Shown here: positions 27,509-36,873 of the stretch, one piece after another | How positions within the stretch are numbered: the first letter of the stretch is position 1 | How the letters are laid out: the number at the start of each line of letters is the position of its first letter | Assembly: GCF_003967555.1 (NCBI RefSeq) | Contig: NZ_BIFS01000002.1 | Span: forward strand, 372,001-436,000 | From: Dictyobacter kobayashii | GTDB lineage: Bacteria > Chloroflexota > Ktedonobacteria > Ktedonobacterales > Ktedonobacteraceae | DNA length: 64,000 bases | Direction of reading: 5' to 3' | Position numbers and translations under genes: made by a program | Notes under the pieces: model-generated | What the model was told of the DNA's origin: nothing | Database searches by the model: none | What the model saw: the letters and a program-made list of their open reading frames with translations, nothing else

Positions 27509-28879
27509 ATGGATACAATTATACGAGGCATGAGAAATGTCCTTCGTAACCCGCTGCGCCTGATCATGGTAGTCTTGCTGTTGGGCGCAAGTTTAATGCT
27601 TGTAGCTGCAATGGTGAGTCTGAATGGGAGTGCGCAACAACAACTGGCCAATGTGCATAAAGAGGTGGGAACGGCTATTACTATTAATTATGTGACAAAT
27701 AATAGCCAGGATGTCGGGCCAAATACAGGAGGGCAAGGACAAGCTGGTGATAACGCGGGACCGAATGGAGGTGGCGGCAGAGGCTTTTTTAATCAAGCAA
27801 CCAGTACTCCAATCCCCAACACCACCATTACTACGGTCAAAAAACTGCCAGGCATCGCCACTGTTGAGGAGAGTTTGCGGCGTACTGACACAAATAGCAC
27901 GCTGAAAACAAGCACGTTTCAAACTCCAAGTGGGCGATCGATCTCTCTTCCGCCTACCATCAACGGTATTTCAACGGATGCTACACATTTTACGCTGGCA
28001 GGTGGAAGCACACCTACACTCCAGTCGGGGCGTACATTTCAGGCAAGCGATGCCAATTCCTCTGTCGCTATGATGAGCCAGACGCTGGCAACGACCAACA
28101 ACCTGACATTAGGCTCAACATTTAGCTTGAAAGGCAAAACTTTCACTGTCATTGGCCTCTATACAACCGATCAGACGTTTGCCAATAACTCACTCGTTAT
28201 GCCGCTGACAGTCATGCAGAATATCTACTCGGTCAATGGGGTGGATTCGATTACAGCTTACGCACAGAGCTATGAACAGGTAAATACAGTAGCAAATAAA
28301 TTGCGCACTACTCTGGGCAAATCTTATGATGTTGTCACAGAAGCTTCTACCTATGCTAATACCATTAACGCGCTTAATACGGCTCAAAATAGTATCCAGC
28401 TGGCACTGATCGTCTCTATTATCACTGCAACCCTCGTTATCATCTTTGCTGTCTTTATCACAGTGCACGAAAGAACCTCAGAAATAGGGGCACTCAAAGC
28501 TATTGGCGCGTCTCACTGGCAGGTAATTCGCCAGTTCTGGGGAGAAGTTCTGGCGCTCAGCGCTGCTGCCGCCATTATTGCGGTGGTCTTGCTCGCGACA
28601 CTGGGGCCGGTGATCTCACAGGCATTCAATGTCTCTACTCCTGCCGCTACGACGACAGCACAGACCGGTTTTCGCGGTGGTCCCTTTGGCCCTGGTCGTA
28701 ATCTCTTCGCATCCCAGGCCACACAGCTCAGCAACGTACACCTGTCTTCGGCAACGCTCAACGTTCAGACCTTGCTCATTATTGTAGGCCTGGGAATGGG
28801 GCTGGCAGTAATGACTAGCGTGATCCCAGCCTGGTACGTTGCACGCATCAAGCCAGCTGAAGTGTTGCGCCGAGGTTAA
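27509..28879 (+). CDS. MacB/FtsX-type ABC transporter permease
   Basis: About 456 residues from the ATG at 27509 (AAAGGGAG upstream). The topology is one N-terminal helix (LIMVVLLLGASLMLVAAMV), a large extracytoplasmic MacB core domain, then three C-terminal helices around residues 300-450, ending in the usual PAWYVARIKPAEVLRRG. The outer domain has a Gly/Gln/Asn-rich insertion (VGPNTGGQGQAGDNAG). It forms one transport unit with the ATPase encoded 28 bases downstream. In this family, ATP use drives movement of the outer domain to export peptides, antibiotics or lipoproteins; the substrate is not predictable. Confidence 0.9.
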   Translation: MDTIIRGMRNVLRNPLRLIMVVLLLGASLMLVAAMVSLNGSAQQQLANVHKEVGTAITINYVTNNSQDVGPNTGGQGQAGDNAGPNGGGGRGFFNQATSTPIPNTTITTVKKLPGIATVEESLRRTDTNSTLKTSTFQTPSGRSISLPPTINGISTDATHFTLAGGSTPTLQSGRTFQASDANSSVAMMSQTLATTNNLTLGSTFSLKGKTFTVIGLYTTDQTFANNSLVMPLTVMQNIYSVNGVDSITAYAQSYEQVNTVANKLRTTLGKSYDVVTEASTYANTINALNTAQNSIQLALIVSIITATLVIIFAVFITVHERTSEIGALKAIGASHWQVIRQFWGEVLALSAAAAIIAVVLLATLGPVISQAFNVSTPAATTTAQTGFRGGPFGPGRNLFASQATQLSNVHLSSATLNVQTLLIIVGLGMGLAVMTSVIPAWYVARIKPAEVLRRG

Positions 28880-28907
28880 TGCCTGAAACGAAAGCAGAGG
28901 GGTAACT

Positions 28908-30497
28908 ATGAATCAAGATACAACTCCTGTGGATGAGGGGGAAGGTCAGGAATTCGAGGCAACGTCGCTACCAGTCCAATCGATAGGTGAGCAAAACGGG
29001 AAAGCAGTCACAATTGTAGCTGAGGGATTGAGCAAATATTTCACCCACCAGGGTGGTGAGATTAAGGCGGTTGATGGGGTCAGTTTTACCTTTACCGAAC
29101 AACAATTTATCACGATTATGGGTCCTAGTGGGTCAGGCAAATCGACACTGCTTTATATTATAGGCGGTCTGGACCAGGCGACGGCTGGCACGATACTGGT
29201 TGATGGAGTGGATGTAAGATCTTTATCAGGGGCACAGGAACATCAATTCAGACGAAAAAAAATTGGTTTTGTGTTTCAATCGTTTCATTTGCTTCCCAAT
29301 CTGACAGCGCTGGAAAATGTGATGCTCCCAATGCAATTAGCAGGTGAGCTCTCACCTGCAGATATGCGTGAACGAGCACGTACGCTGCTGCTAGAAGTGG
29401 GCATTAGTGAGGATCGACATGGCCATAGGCCAAACAAGTTGTCGGGCGGCCAACAACAACGCGTGGCCATCGCGCGTGCCCTGGCCAATGATCCTAAAAT
29501 CATCCTCACTGATGAGCCCACCGGCAACCTGGATTACCGTAACGGGCAACGCATCATCGAATTGCTGAAAAAACTCTCCGCACAGGGCAAAACTGTAATC
29601 GTGGTGACGCATGATCGCGACATCGCCCGGCAGGCCGATGTACGCCTGCAGATGGAAGATGGTAAGATTGAGCCAATGCCAAAGTTCGCTAGCGACGCTG
29701 ACTCTCCAACACGAATAGTCAGATCTGCCAGTTACTGGGAAGAGCAACCTGTGACGATCGTTGCTGAGGACCTGAACCGCTACTTCAAACATAGAGGTAG
29801 GCTGATCAAAGCAGTAGATGGGGCAAATTTTACCTTTACCGAACGACAATTTATCACGATTACTGGTCCTAGCGGGTCAGGAAAATCGACATTACTCTAT
29901 GTTCTGGGTGGGCTAGATAAAGCGACAAAGGGGAAGTTACAGGTTGACGGCGTTGATGTCTTGCATCTTTCCGCGCGCAAGGAGAATCACTTTAGGCGAA
30001 ATAAACTTGGCTTTGTATTTCAATCCTTTCATCTGCTCCCCAATCTGACGGCGCTGGAGAATGTGATGCTTCCTATGCAATTGGCAGGTGGACTCTCGCG
30101 CACAGAAATGCGCGAGCGGGCCCGCAACTTACTTTTCCAGGTTGGGATCAACGAGGAGCGACAAACCCATAGACCAAACAAGTTGTCGGGCGGCCAACAG
30201 CAGCGTGTAGCCATCGCGCGTGCCCTGGCCAATGATCCTAAAGTCATTCTTGCTGACGAGCCCACCGGCAATCTGGATTCTCATAATAGCAAGCGGATTA
30301 TCGAACTGCTGAAAAAACTCTCTGAACAGGGCAAAACCGTGATCGTGGTGACACATGATCGTAACATTGCCAGGGATGCCGATATACGCCTGGAGATGGA
30401 AGATGGCCGCGTTAAAGGCGCAGGAATTTATGTGGCTCCGACACGCCCTACGGTCACAGTAACTCACAAGAAAAAAGGTAAAAGTAAAAAGAAGTAG
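28908..30497 (+). CDS. ABC transporter protein with two tandem MacB/LolD-type ATPase domains
   Basis: 529 residues with two complete nucleotide-binding domains in one chain. Domain 1 (about 34-255) has Walker A GPSGSGKST at 72-80, signature LSGGQQQ at 178-184 and Walker B IILTDEP; domain 2 (about 281-505) has Walker A at 320-328, LSGGQQQ and VILADEP. Both keep the Q-loop (FVFQSFHLLPN) and H-loop (VVTHDR), so both look active. The halves are extremely similar, also at DNA level, indicating duplication within the gene. A tail of lysines ends the protein. MacB-type systems normally use two copies of a single-domain ATPase, so this fusion would supply both from one polypeptide. Confidence 0.93.
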   Translation: MNQDTTPVDEGEGQEFEATSLPVQSIGEQNGKAVTIVAEGLSKYFTHQGGEIKAVDGVSFTFTEQQFITIMGPSGSGKSTLLYIIGGLDQATAGTILVDGVDVRSLSGAQEHQFRRKKIGFVFQSFHLLPNLTALENVMLPMQLAGELSPADMRERARTLLLEVGISEDRHGHRPNKLSGGQQQRVAIARALANDPKIILTDEPTGNLDYRNGQRIIELLKKLSAQGKTVIVVTHDRDIARQADVRLQMEDGKIEPMPKFASDADSPTRIVRSASYWEEQPVTIVAEDLNRYFKHRGRLIKAVDGANFTFTERQFITITGPSGSGKSTLLYVLGGLDKATKGKLQVDGVDVLHLSARKENHFRRNKLGFVFQSFHLLPNLTALENVMLPMQLAGGLSRTEMRERARNLLFQVGINEERQTHRPNKLSGGQQQRVAIARALANDPKVILADEPTGNLDSHNSKRIIELLKKLSEQGKTVIVVTHDRNIARDADIRLEMEDGRVKGAGIYVAPTRPTVTVTHKKKGKSKKK

Positions 30498-30527
30498 AGA
30501 GATGCGCTAAAAAACATTCCTCTTATT

Positions 30528-31082
30528 CTATCCTACCAGCGCGTCAGACTTAATGTGCGCTTTCAAGATACTATGGGCATATTGGAGGGTTTTGAATTTT
30601 GCCTCGTCGCCGCCTGTGTCTGGATGATAGCGCTTGACAAGCTGGCGGTAGCGCCGCTTCAGGTCTTCCTGGGTGGCTGTATGATCGAGCCCGAAAAATT
30701 GCAGTGCTTTATCTACACCAACCTGGGAGACCTGCGCTGGCTCCTGGAAGCTATAATATTGCTGTTCCGCCCGTATCCTGGCTTCCCATAGCATTGTCTC
30801 GAGTGGAGCAGGAAAATTTAGCCAGGCTGCAAAGTGTAATAGCAGTTGCTTATGCAAGCACCAGTAATTACCTTTTACACTATAGCGTTCATCCACCCGA
30901 TAGAGTTCCGCATACTCAGGCAGGAGTCGATAGGCATTGATGGCTTTGCGCAGGTCGGCAAATGCCTTCTTTACAGATTGGCGCACTTCTCGGTTATGGG
31001 AATTTATACCATGATCCTCAATGTGGATCGTATAATAGTCGTCCCCGACATCATAAATATTTTTTACATGTAATAGATACAT
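30528..31082 (-). CDS. J-domain protein with unknown N-terminal region
   Basis: 184 residues. The C-terminal 60 residues are a J domain: ALQFFGLDHTATQEDLKRRYRQ, HPD at 153-155, then GGDEAKFKTLQYAHSIL. This domain stimulates ATP hydrolysis by DnaK-type Hsp70. The first 120 residues are not recognised; they are rich in aromatic and charged residues and predicted soluble. Canonical DnaJ has the J domain at the N-terminus followed by Gly/Phe and zinc regions, all absent here, so this is a specialised co-chaperone. It converges on the ABC ATPase gene with only 30 bases between. Confidence 0.82.
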   Translation of the reverse strand: MYLLHVKNIYDVGDDYYTIHIEDHGINSHNREVRQSVKKAFADLRKAINAYRLLPEYAELYRVDERYSVKGNYWCLHKQLLLHFAAWLNFPAPLETMLWEARIRAEQQYYSFQEPAQVSQVGVDKALQFFGLDHTATQEDLKRRYRQLVKRYHPDTGGDEAKFKTLQYAHSILKAHIKSDALVG

Positions 31083-31602
31083 TGGCTATCCTCAACCATG
31101 TGCAATATGGTTCTTTCTCGTTCCGCCTGGCAGATACATTGTGCCTGCTAATTATATCACTAGCATTGACTGGCTCTAGTACAGTACCATATTAACACGG
31201 CCTTTTCGCAAGTCATCCAGAGGTAGACAACAAAACCTCTAAATCTCTCCATCCGCCAGTAGAGAAGAAGGTAATAGAATCTGGCATTCCACTCATAATC
31301 CATCATCCCATGTATTGAACACCATTTCTCGCACTATGCTGCACTATGCGGAGCGAACCACATCTTGAACAGGGCTCCGTTTGACAAACGCATGTAAAAA
31401 ACCTCTGTATTTTTTGTATTTATAGCATCTGCGAACCAGATAGAAATTTGTGATTATTTTTATATACCGGGAGCCAACACGGTGTTACAATAATGAGTAG
31501 AAAGTAAATTAACCATTTCTAATACAATATCGCGAGTAAGGATACTTATCGTACATCCTCAGCAAGGCAGCGATACTCGTCTGAGGTAATAGGAGGTTAT
31601 TT
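31083..31602. other. Divergent intergenic region
   Basis: 520 AT-rich bases between the J-domain gene and the SPFH gene. A ribosome site AGGAGG lies before 31603. No operator, repeat or RNA was recognised. Confidence 0.4.
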
Positions 31603-32489
31603 ATGCCAGGCATTCGTAACGTGATTTCGACATTGACCGACAATGGCGAGGAGATGATGGGGCCAGACGTGCTCCTCTGGCACTATCCCATAATGGCATT
31701 ATCAATGGCTCACTGCTGACAGTAGAGAGCAACCATTTTTGTGTCCTCAAATCCCGTGGAGCTATTCTTAATGTCTACGAAACAGGACAGTATACGGTCC
31801 AGACGCCTGATCGTCCTCTTTTCGGCTCTATGCAGCAGGCCTTCTACGGTGGCCAGAGTCCCTGGCAGTATGAGGCGCTCTACATTAATCGCGCCAAGCT
31901 CGTGCTAAAAACTGGAGGCATGGCCCTCTCGCGCGAAATGGCGGAGATGGTTTACAGCGTGGATTACTATATTCATGTCGAGACACGCGAGGCTGCGGTA
32001 CAACTTGTCCAACATATGCCTTACCACGGACACGCGTTAACAACGCAAGAGATAAACGCTTACGCCGGACCAGTCATTGAGCAAGCAGTAAACCAGGTTG
32101 TACAGATTACACCTCTGGAAGCGGTCAATGAAAAGATTCATGATCTTTCACAGATTGTATTTCAGCATCTGCAACAATTTCTGGCCGCCTATGGCATCGC
32201 GCTCGATACCGTCAAGGTCCTGGTCTTCCCGCGCGATGAACGTATGAAGGCGCTCATTTCACTCAAAGCGTTCGGACTGAGCGAAATAGAGGCGGTACGC
32301 TACTATACAGCGATGTTGATGGCGGAACAGGGTATCATCTCGGCCCCCAATATGGCGATTGGCCAGCCTTTTAACGTTAATGGAATACAGCCAACCACGA
32401 ACGCTGACTATTATACCGGAAATAACTATTCACCAGATTCCGCGCCCGCGTCTACTCCTCCACCTCCACCCGCACAACCACGGCGCTAA
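31603..32489 (+). CDS. SPFH/Band-7-like protein (virion-core-protein family), one frameshift
   Basis: The ATG at 31603 has AGGAGG in front and encodes MPGIRNVISTLTDNGEEMMG, but the frame stops within 40 codons. The next frame continues HNGIINGSLLTVESNHFCVL and LYINRAKLVLKTGG to 32489. Adding one C to the CCC at 31687-31689 joins them into about 296 residues. The middle part (IEQAVNQVVQITPLEAV, LQQFLAAYGIALDTVKVLVFP) is a stomatin-like SPFH domain of the YdjI/virion-core type. The C-terminus is a Pro-rich tail (TPPPPPAQPRR). Such proteins form membrane-associated oligomers and often sit by zinc-ribbon or phage-shock-like genes; the role here is unknown. Confidence 0.75.
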
Positions 32490-32554
32490 GATTAAGAGGC
32501 ATGCTTAAAGGATTACGGGCAAGTTCATACTTGCCCGTGGTCGGGAGGATTCAA

Positions 32555-33100
32555 ATGAGCTCGCAACCATCCAGCAATCCACTTGTCCAGCAATTACAAT
32601 TGCTGCTCACAGGCTATGGCTATAACTTCTACAACCAGACCAATCAAGCACGCGCAGATGATCTGCTTGTGCGCGAACGGGCCTCCTATCATCTCTCGCA
32701 AGCAATGTCCACGCTGGCACAGCTACGCAGTGACTACCAGATGCGCTTTGTTCCTCCTCTGACGCGGGCCAATCCTGATCCACCTCAGGAAGCCATGGTC
32801 CAGTTACGTGCGCTTGAGGCGGCCCAACAGGCGCTGGCTAAAATAGAATCCGGCATTCGCGGGATGTCGGTCCCAACCCAGGATCGGATCTGGTGGCGCT
32901 TCCGGCAAGAGCAAAACCTTTTGCTGCAGTTGCTCAACTTCGATCTGGTCCTTGTACGCGATAGCGAGCAACTATACCAGTATGTCTCGCGCATGACACC
33001 CGAGGATTGGGCGAGCCAGAGTAGTACCTTGCGCCAGATGACACAACAGCTGGCCCATTCGGCGACGGAGCGGGAGCGCTTCTTGCTACTACAGCTTTGA
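32555..33100 (+). CDS. Helical protein of unknown function
   Basis: 181 residues from the ATG at 32555, chosen because GGGAGG lies 6 bases upstream; the open frame also extends 18 codons earlier. No recognised domain. The sequence is mostly predicted helix, rich in Gln, Leu and Arg (PLVQQLQLLLTGYGYNFYNQ, EAAQQALAKIESGI), soluble, without signal peptide. It follows the SPFH gene on the same strand after 65 bases that include a small hairpin (CGGGCAAG-TTCATA-CTTGCCCG). Co-transcription and a shared function with the SPFH protein are plausible but not shown. Confidence 0.65.
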   Translation: MSSQPSSNPLVQQLQLLLTGYGYNFYNQTNQARADDLLVRERASYHLSQAMSTLAQLRSDYQMRFVPPLTRANPDPPQEAMVQLRALEAAQQALAKIESGIRGMSVPTQDRIWWRFRQEQNLLLQLLNFDLVLVRDSEQLYQYVSRMTPEDWASQSSTLRQMTQQLAHSATERERFLLLQL

Positions 33101-33133
33101 CAAAACAGGTGTTATAATAGGCTGTTGCTTATC

Positions 33134-33199
33134 ATGAGTCATCGTAGCGGGTCCTGCATCATTATGCATAATGATGCAGGACCCGCTACGATGACTCAT
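33134..33199. repeat. 66-base perfect palindrome (P2)
   Basis: Each 33-base half is the exact reverse complement of the other with no spacer (centre ATGCAT). It lies between the unknown helical-protein gene and the sigma factor. The flanking short GC hairpin seen at other palindromes is absent. It could act as a terminator, although no U-tract follows. Confidence 0.9.
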
Positions 33200-33285
33200 T
33201 GATGTCTCCGTTTTTCAAAATCTCCGATATAACTATCGAAGAACTAGAAAATTATTGCATGCGTATTTACAAGGATGACAACTAA

Positions 33286-33846
33286 ATGAACAGTAGTAAT
33301 TCGTTCGCAACGGAGAAGGCCGAAGATGAAATCAGCCTGATCAAAGCAGCCCAATGTGATCTTACGGCTTTTGAGCCTCTATATCAGCACTATATGCTGC
33401 GTATTTATCGCTATCTCTCTTTACGTGTGGGTAATGCGGAAGACGCGGCTGATCTGACACAGCAGGTATTTCTCAAGGCTTTAAGTTCCTTGCCCAACTA
33501 TCATCCTCGTGGAGCACCCTTCGCAGCCTGGCTCTTTCGCATCGCTCACTATACGGTCAGCGATGTCTATCGCCAGAAAATAGTGACTATTTCCTGGGAT
33601 TTTCTTTCCCACGATCTGTTGGTAGCCGAGATTAACCCCGAACAATTCGCCATTCAACGGGAGCAACTAACCCAATTAGCTGGTCTGCTGGCTCGGCTAG
33701 ACCCCTATAAGCGTGAACTGTTGGCACTGCGTTTTTCAGGTGAACTGAGTGCTAGTGAGATCGCACTGGTCGTCGACAAAAGTCAGGCGGCTGTCAAAAA
33801 ACAATTAACTCGTACTCTACAGCAACTTAAGGAGCAAATGGCATGA
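33286..33846 (+). CDS. ECF RNA polymerase sigma factor
   Basis: 186 residues with sigma region 2 (YRYLSLRVGNAEDAADLTQQVFLKAL, then FAAWLFRIAHYTVSDVYRQ) and region 4 (LDPYKRELLALRFSGELSASEIALVVDKSQAAVKKQL). Regions 1 and 3 are absent, as in extracytoplasmic-function sigma factors. Its stop codon overlaps the start of the next gene (ATGA), so the downstream membrane protein is made with it and is likely its regulator. Such factors direct polymerase to a small set of promoters after a membrane or envelope signal; the regulon is unknown. Confidence 0.9.
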   Translation: MNSSNSFATEKAEDEISLIKAAQCDLTAFEPLYQHYMLRIYRYLSLRVGNAEDAADLTQQVFLKALSSLPNYHPRGAPFAAWLFRIAHYTVSDVYRQKIVTISWDFLSHDLLVAEINPEQFAIQREQLTQLAGLLARLDPYKRELLALRFSGELSASEIALVVDKSQAAVKKQLTRTLQQLKEQMA

Positions 33847-34817
33847 ATGATCAACAGAAACTGCATACGACCTACGCTGATCTCCTGGACGATACCTCCG
33901 ATCCTGCACTGACTTACCTGGTTCAGAATATGGATACGCTTGCGCATGGCCCTCAACCACCAAGCAGTTTGAATTGGTCTACCATCAGTAACTTGCATAA
34001 AACACAGACTGACGAGGCACATGTGCGCACGAGTGCTGACTATCTGGTCTCTTCACCGCGATCAGGCTGGATCAGACGCCGAACACGCTTTGGAGTGGGA
34101 CTGGCTGCGGCCGTACTGCTGCTGAGTATCCTGGCGGGTTCGCTCCTCTTCAGTACTCATTTGGATCTGTTCCAAACACTACAGAAGCCTTCCATGCACA
34201 TCACTCTCGTCACATCTCAAAGTGGGAGTGCGCCGACCCAAGAAGCTCTGGAACAGGCCCGAACGATACTACTCAATCGCTTCAACTATTTTGGTCTTAC
34301 AGATTCAAAGGTTACTATTGTTAATACGAGCGGGCAGACTCGCCTTCTGGTTGATACTGTTCAGTTTGGCAATAACGACCAGGAGGTGTTCAGCACGCTA
34401 CTGGAAACCGGTACTATCCAGGCGTGGGATACAGGCCCGGCAGGCATTCTACAACCAGGCGTAACCTTTCACGCTGATAACTACGCCCAATACAATCCCG
34501 GAGGTAAACCAGGTTTTGCTAATCAGGATTTCAATCCCCAGGCCTTTTCAGCAATCCAAGATAAACAGAGCGGAGCTTATAATGTTAGCTTTGCGATGCA
34601 AGGAAGTGCAACGCAACGCTTTCAACAATATACTGCCGCACATATTGGCGATGTCCTGACCATCACGCTAGACGACAAAGTTATCACTTCTGGAGTGATC
34701 CAATCGACTATCACTGGTCCAGGAGTGATCGCAGGCAACTTTACCCAACAACAGGCGAAAGCACTTGTCGCTACCCTCACATCTGGCGCGCTACCTATTC
34801 ATCTCAAAGCTGTATAG
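33843..34817 (+). CDS. Putative anti-sigma membrane protein with SecD-like extracytoplasmic domain
   Basis: 324 residues. A cytoplasmic N-terminus of about 80 residues (YADLLDDTSDPALTYLVQNM) is followed by one helix (about 82-104) and a large outer domain. That domain resembles the first periplasmic region of the SecD translocase subunit: EALEQARTILLNRFNYFGL, VFSTLLETGTIQAW and the end IAGNFTQQQAKALVATLTSG-ALPIHL are SecD-like. None of the twelve-helix SecDF membrane part is present. Coupling to the ECF sigma factor and the one-helix topology are those of anti-sigma factors, so the SecD-like domain may be the sensor. A second reading is a SecD paralogue with no sigma role. Confidence 0.68.
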   Translation: MNDQQKLHTTYADLLDDTSDPALTYLVQNMDTLAHGPQPPSSLNWSTISNLHKTQTDEAHVRTSADYLVSSPRSGWIRRRTRFGVGLAAAVLLLSILAGSLLFSTHLDLFQTLQKPSMHITLVTSQSGSAPTQEALEQARTILLNRFNYFGLTDSKVTIVNTSGQTRLLVDTVQFGNNDQEVFSTLLETGTIQAWDTGPAGILQPGVTFHADNYAQYNPGGKPGFANQDFNPQAFSAIQDKQSGAYNVSFAMQGSATQRFQQYTAAHIGDVLTITLDDKVITSGVIQSTITGPGVIAGNFTQQQAKALVATLTSGALPIHLKAV

Positions 34818-34874
34818 TATAAAGGAAAAGGTAGGCCATTGTGCTGAAGCGGCGCCTCTAACTTTGCCACCACG

Positions 34875-34902
34875 GCGGGTCTGGATATGCTTACAGACCC
34901 GC
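34875..34902. terminator. Hairpin after the sigma/anti-sigma pair
   Basis: GCGGGTCTG (34875-34883) and CAGACCCGC (34894-34902) form a 9-base stem with a 10-base loop, 57 bases after the stop codon. No clear U-tract, so a modest call. Confidence 0.5.
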
Positions 34903-35042
34903 GCTCATGCGAACAGGAACTCCAATCTGGCGATTGTCACTCGCTTCCTGCATAATAAGTGACTGCGGAACTATCCGCATTTCGACAATTTTTATTACCT
35001 TCCTTTTCTATCACAGCTCTGGCCCACAATCGAATGAACATG

Positions 35043-35441
35043 TTACGATGCTGGCCAATGATCTCCTACACGGACCCATTCCTGCTCTCCAGGCCAGGGT
35101 GGCATGGTCACCAGCACACAGCAAAGGGGAACAGATCCTGTGTTGCGCACCTGAAACTGCGTCCCCACAGGAATAGTAAAGCTGGTGTCAGGGACAAGCA
35201 CTTCTTCTCGCTCCTCGTGCTCGCTTTTCAACCACACCTTTCCCTGCCCTTGCAGCACATACCACAATTCCTCTACCGTCTGGTGTACCCCTGCACGCGA
35301 GTTCTGTCCTGGCAGTAGCCGACAATGTACCATACTCCCTCTGGTTATACTTGCCAGCAAACGAATCTCAGTCCCATCCGGCGCATAGACATCCATCTGC
35401 TCAGGCAACCGTTTAATATGAAATGACTCCGTATATCCCAT
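35043..35441 (-). CDS. Cupin-domain protein
   Basis: About 132 residues from the ATG at 35441, which has a purine-rich GAGGGGGGGAAG upstream. A single cupin beta-barrel: motif 1 NSRAGVHQTVEELWYVLQG and motif 2 PVGTQFQVRNTGSVPL. Motif 1 keeps one metal-ligand His and the Glu, while motif 2 lacks the usual His, so metal binding may be altered. Cupins of this size include small isomerases and sugar-binding or regulatory proteins. It stands alone between the sigma cluster and the LacI/oxidoreductase operon; no specific function is proposed. Confidence 0.8.
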   Translation of the reverse strand: MGYTESFHIKRLPEQMDVYAPDGTEIRLLASITRGSMVHCRLLPGQNSRAGVHQTVEELWYVLQGQGKVWLKSEHEEREEVLVPDTSFTIPVGTQFQVRNTGSVPLCCVLVTMPPWPGEQEWVRVGDHWPAS

Positions 35442-35691
35442 GTTTCTTCCCCCCCTCTTCATAAAAAGGATATCACCTATCTATTAATACTATAAAATCT
35501 GCCGATCTTTCTTCTATTGTATACCCGGCAAATCAGCGTCTACCTGGCAGCTTCCACGACCGATACCGCAGAAAAAGTTCATGCTCTCCTCAACCGTAAA
35601 CAAGTTAAAGTATGAGGGAGCATGACAAGAAAATCACTCTCGAAAGAGGCTATGCTGCTCAATATTCATTATATTCAATCTATATCAGCAG

Positions 35692-36831
35692 CTAAGAAAA
35701 TTCTGGAATGACGACCAATTCCCCATCGCGTAGAGCCGATGCGTGGGCGCAGATACCCGGTGCGGTCCAGTTCGCGGCAGTCCTGGCATCAACCGCGGGC
35801 GCGCGCCCTTCTACTATGCTGCGCACAAATTCATGCACCAGGTAGGGATGTGCGCCACCATGCCCACCACCAACGCGAAACGAGCGTTGTGCATCGCTTT
35901 CATCGTAGGGGACCAACTGCGTAAAACGTGCAATCTCGCGCGGCAACTGTTCGGCTGCATCGGGCATATGCACACGGGTAGCCGTAGTCACGCGTCCATG
36001 ATGCCCGGGGCGGACCGGCTGCATGGTAAAGAGCGCCGGACCTTCATTTTCGAGTTGCTCCCATTCAAATCCCTGCTGCTCACCATAGACAGCAAAACTC
36101 TCTATATAGCTGCGAGCCATCTGGAAGAATGACATCGTGACCTCCGCTGCAAGTTGTGTATCCTGTAAGCGAAAGAGGGCTGTTTCTATGGGATAAGGAT
36201 TCGTATACTGCTTGCGCAGATCGGGACGTAATTCGCCAGATCCCAGGCAATACACCTTGCTGGCGTTAGTCCCGGCCAGCGCCAGGAGCGGCGACAAGGC
36301 ATGGGTGATATAGTGCATCGGCGGATACCCCTGCCAGTAAATTGGGTAACCCTCCAAATTCTGTATGTGTGTTCCGCGCAAAAACGTAATCGGTCCCAGA
36401 TGCCCCTCATCACGCAATTGCTTGACATAGAGAAATTCACGCGTATAGACAGAGGTCTCCATCATCATATAATTCTTACCTGCCTGGCGTTGGGCCGCGA
36501 TGATGCGCTCAATATCTTCGATAGAGGTCGCCATGGGGACAGCACAGGCACAGTGCTTACCTGCCGCGAGTGCCGCACAGACATGTTCAGCATGCAAGGA
36601 AACCGGCGTGAGTATATGCACGGCATCGTACTCATCTGAGGCGATAATATCTTCAAAGCGCGTATAGCGACGTGTAATACCAAATTTGTCACCCACAGCA
36701 GCGACTCTGGCTTCATTCATGTCGCAGATCGCTACATACTCAACGTCAGGATGTTTAAGGTAAAGCGGGACAAAATCCTCACCAAACCCTAAACCAACAA
36801 TAGCGATCCGAATACGAGTTGTGTTTGCCAT
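35692..36831 (-). CDS. Gfo/Idh/MocA family oxidoreductase
   Basis: About 379 residues from the ATG at 36831 (GGAGG 10 bases upstream). The Rossmann motif is AIVGLGFGEDF and the ligand loop ILTPVSLHAEHVC is clear. In the motif normally reading EKP this protein has AVPMATS, so the usual lysine and glutamate are absent. That occurs in some subgroups and questions the standard catalytic mechanism. It lies 42 bases after a lacI gene and is divergent from a DHA2 transporter, all around shared operators, so it probably acts on a sugar or sugar acid sensed by that regulator. The substrate is unknown. Confidence 0.83.
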   Translation of the reverse strand: MANTTRIRIAIVGLGFGEDFVPLYLKHPDVEYVAICDMNEARVAAVGDKFGITRRYTRFEDIIASDEYDAVHILTPVSLHAEHVCAALAAGKHCACAVPMATSIEDIERIIAAQRQAGKNYMMMETSVYTREFLYVKQLRDEGHLGPITFLRGTHIQNLEGYPIYWQGYPPMHYITHALSPLLALAGTNASKVYCLGSGELRPDLRKQYTNPYPIETALFRLQDTQLAAEVTMSFFQMARSYIESFAVYGEQQGFEWEQLENEGPALFTMQPVRPGHHGRVTTATRVHMPDAAEQLPREIARFTQLVPYDESDAQRSFRVGGGHGGAHPYLVHEFVRSIVEGRAPAVDARTAANWTAPGICAHASALRDGELVVIPEFS

Positions 36832-36873
36832 AATGAATATCCTCCTATCCAGGCATATATTGATCAGCATTGT

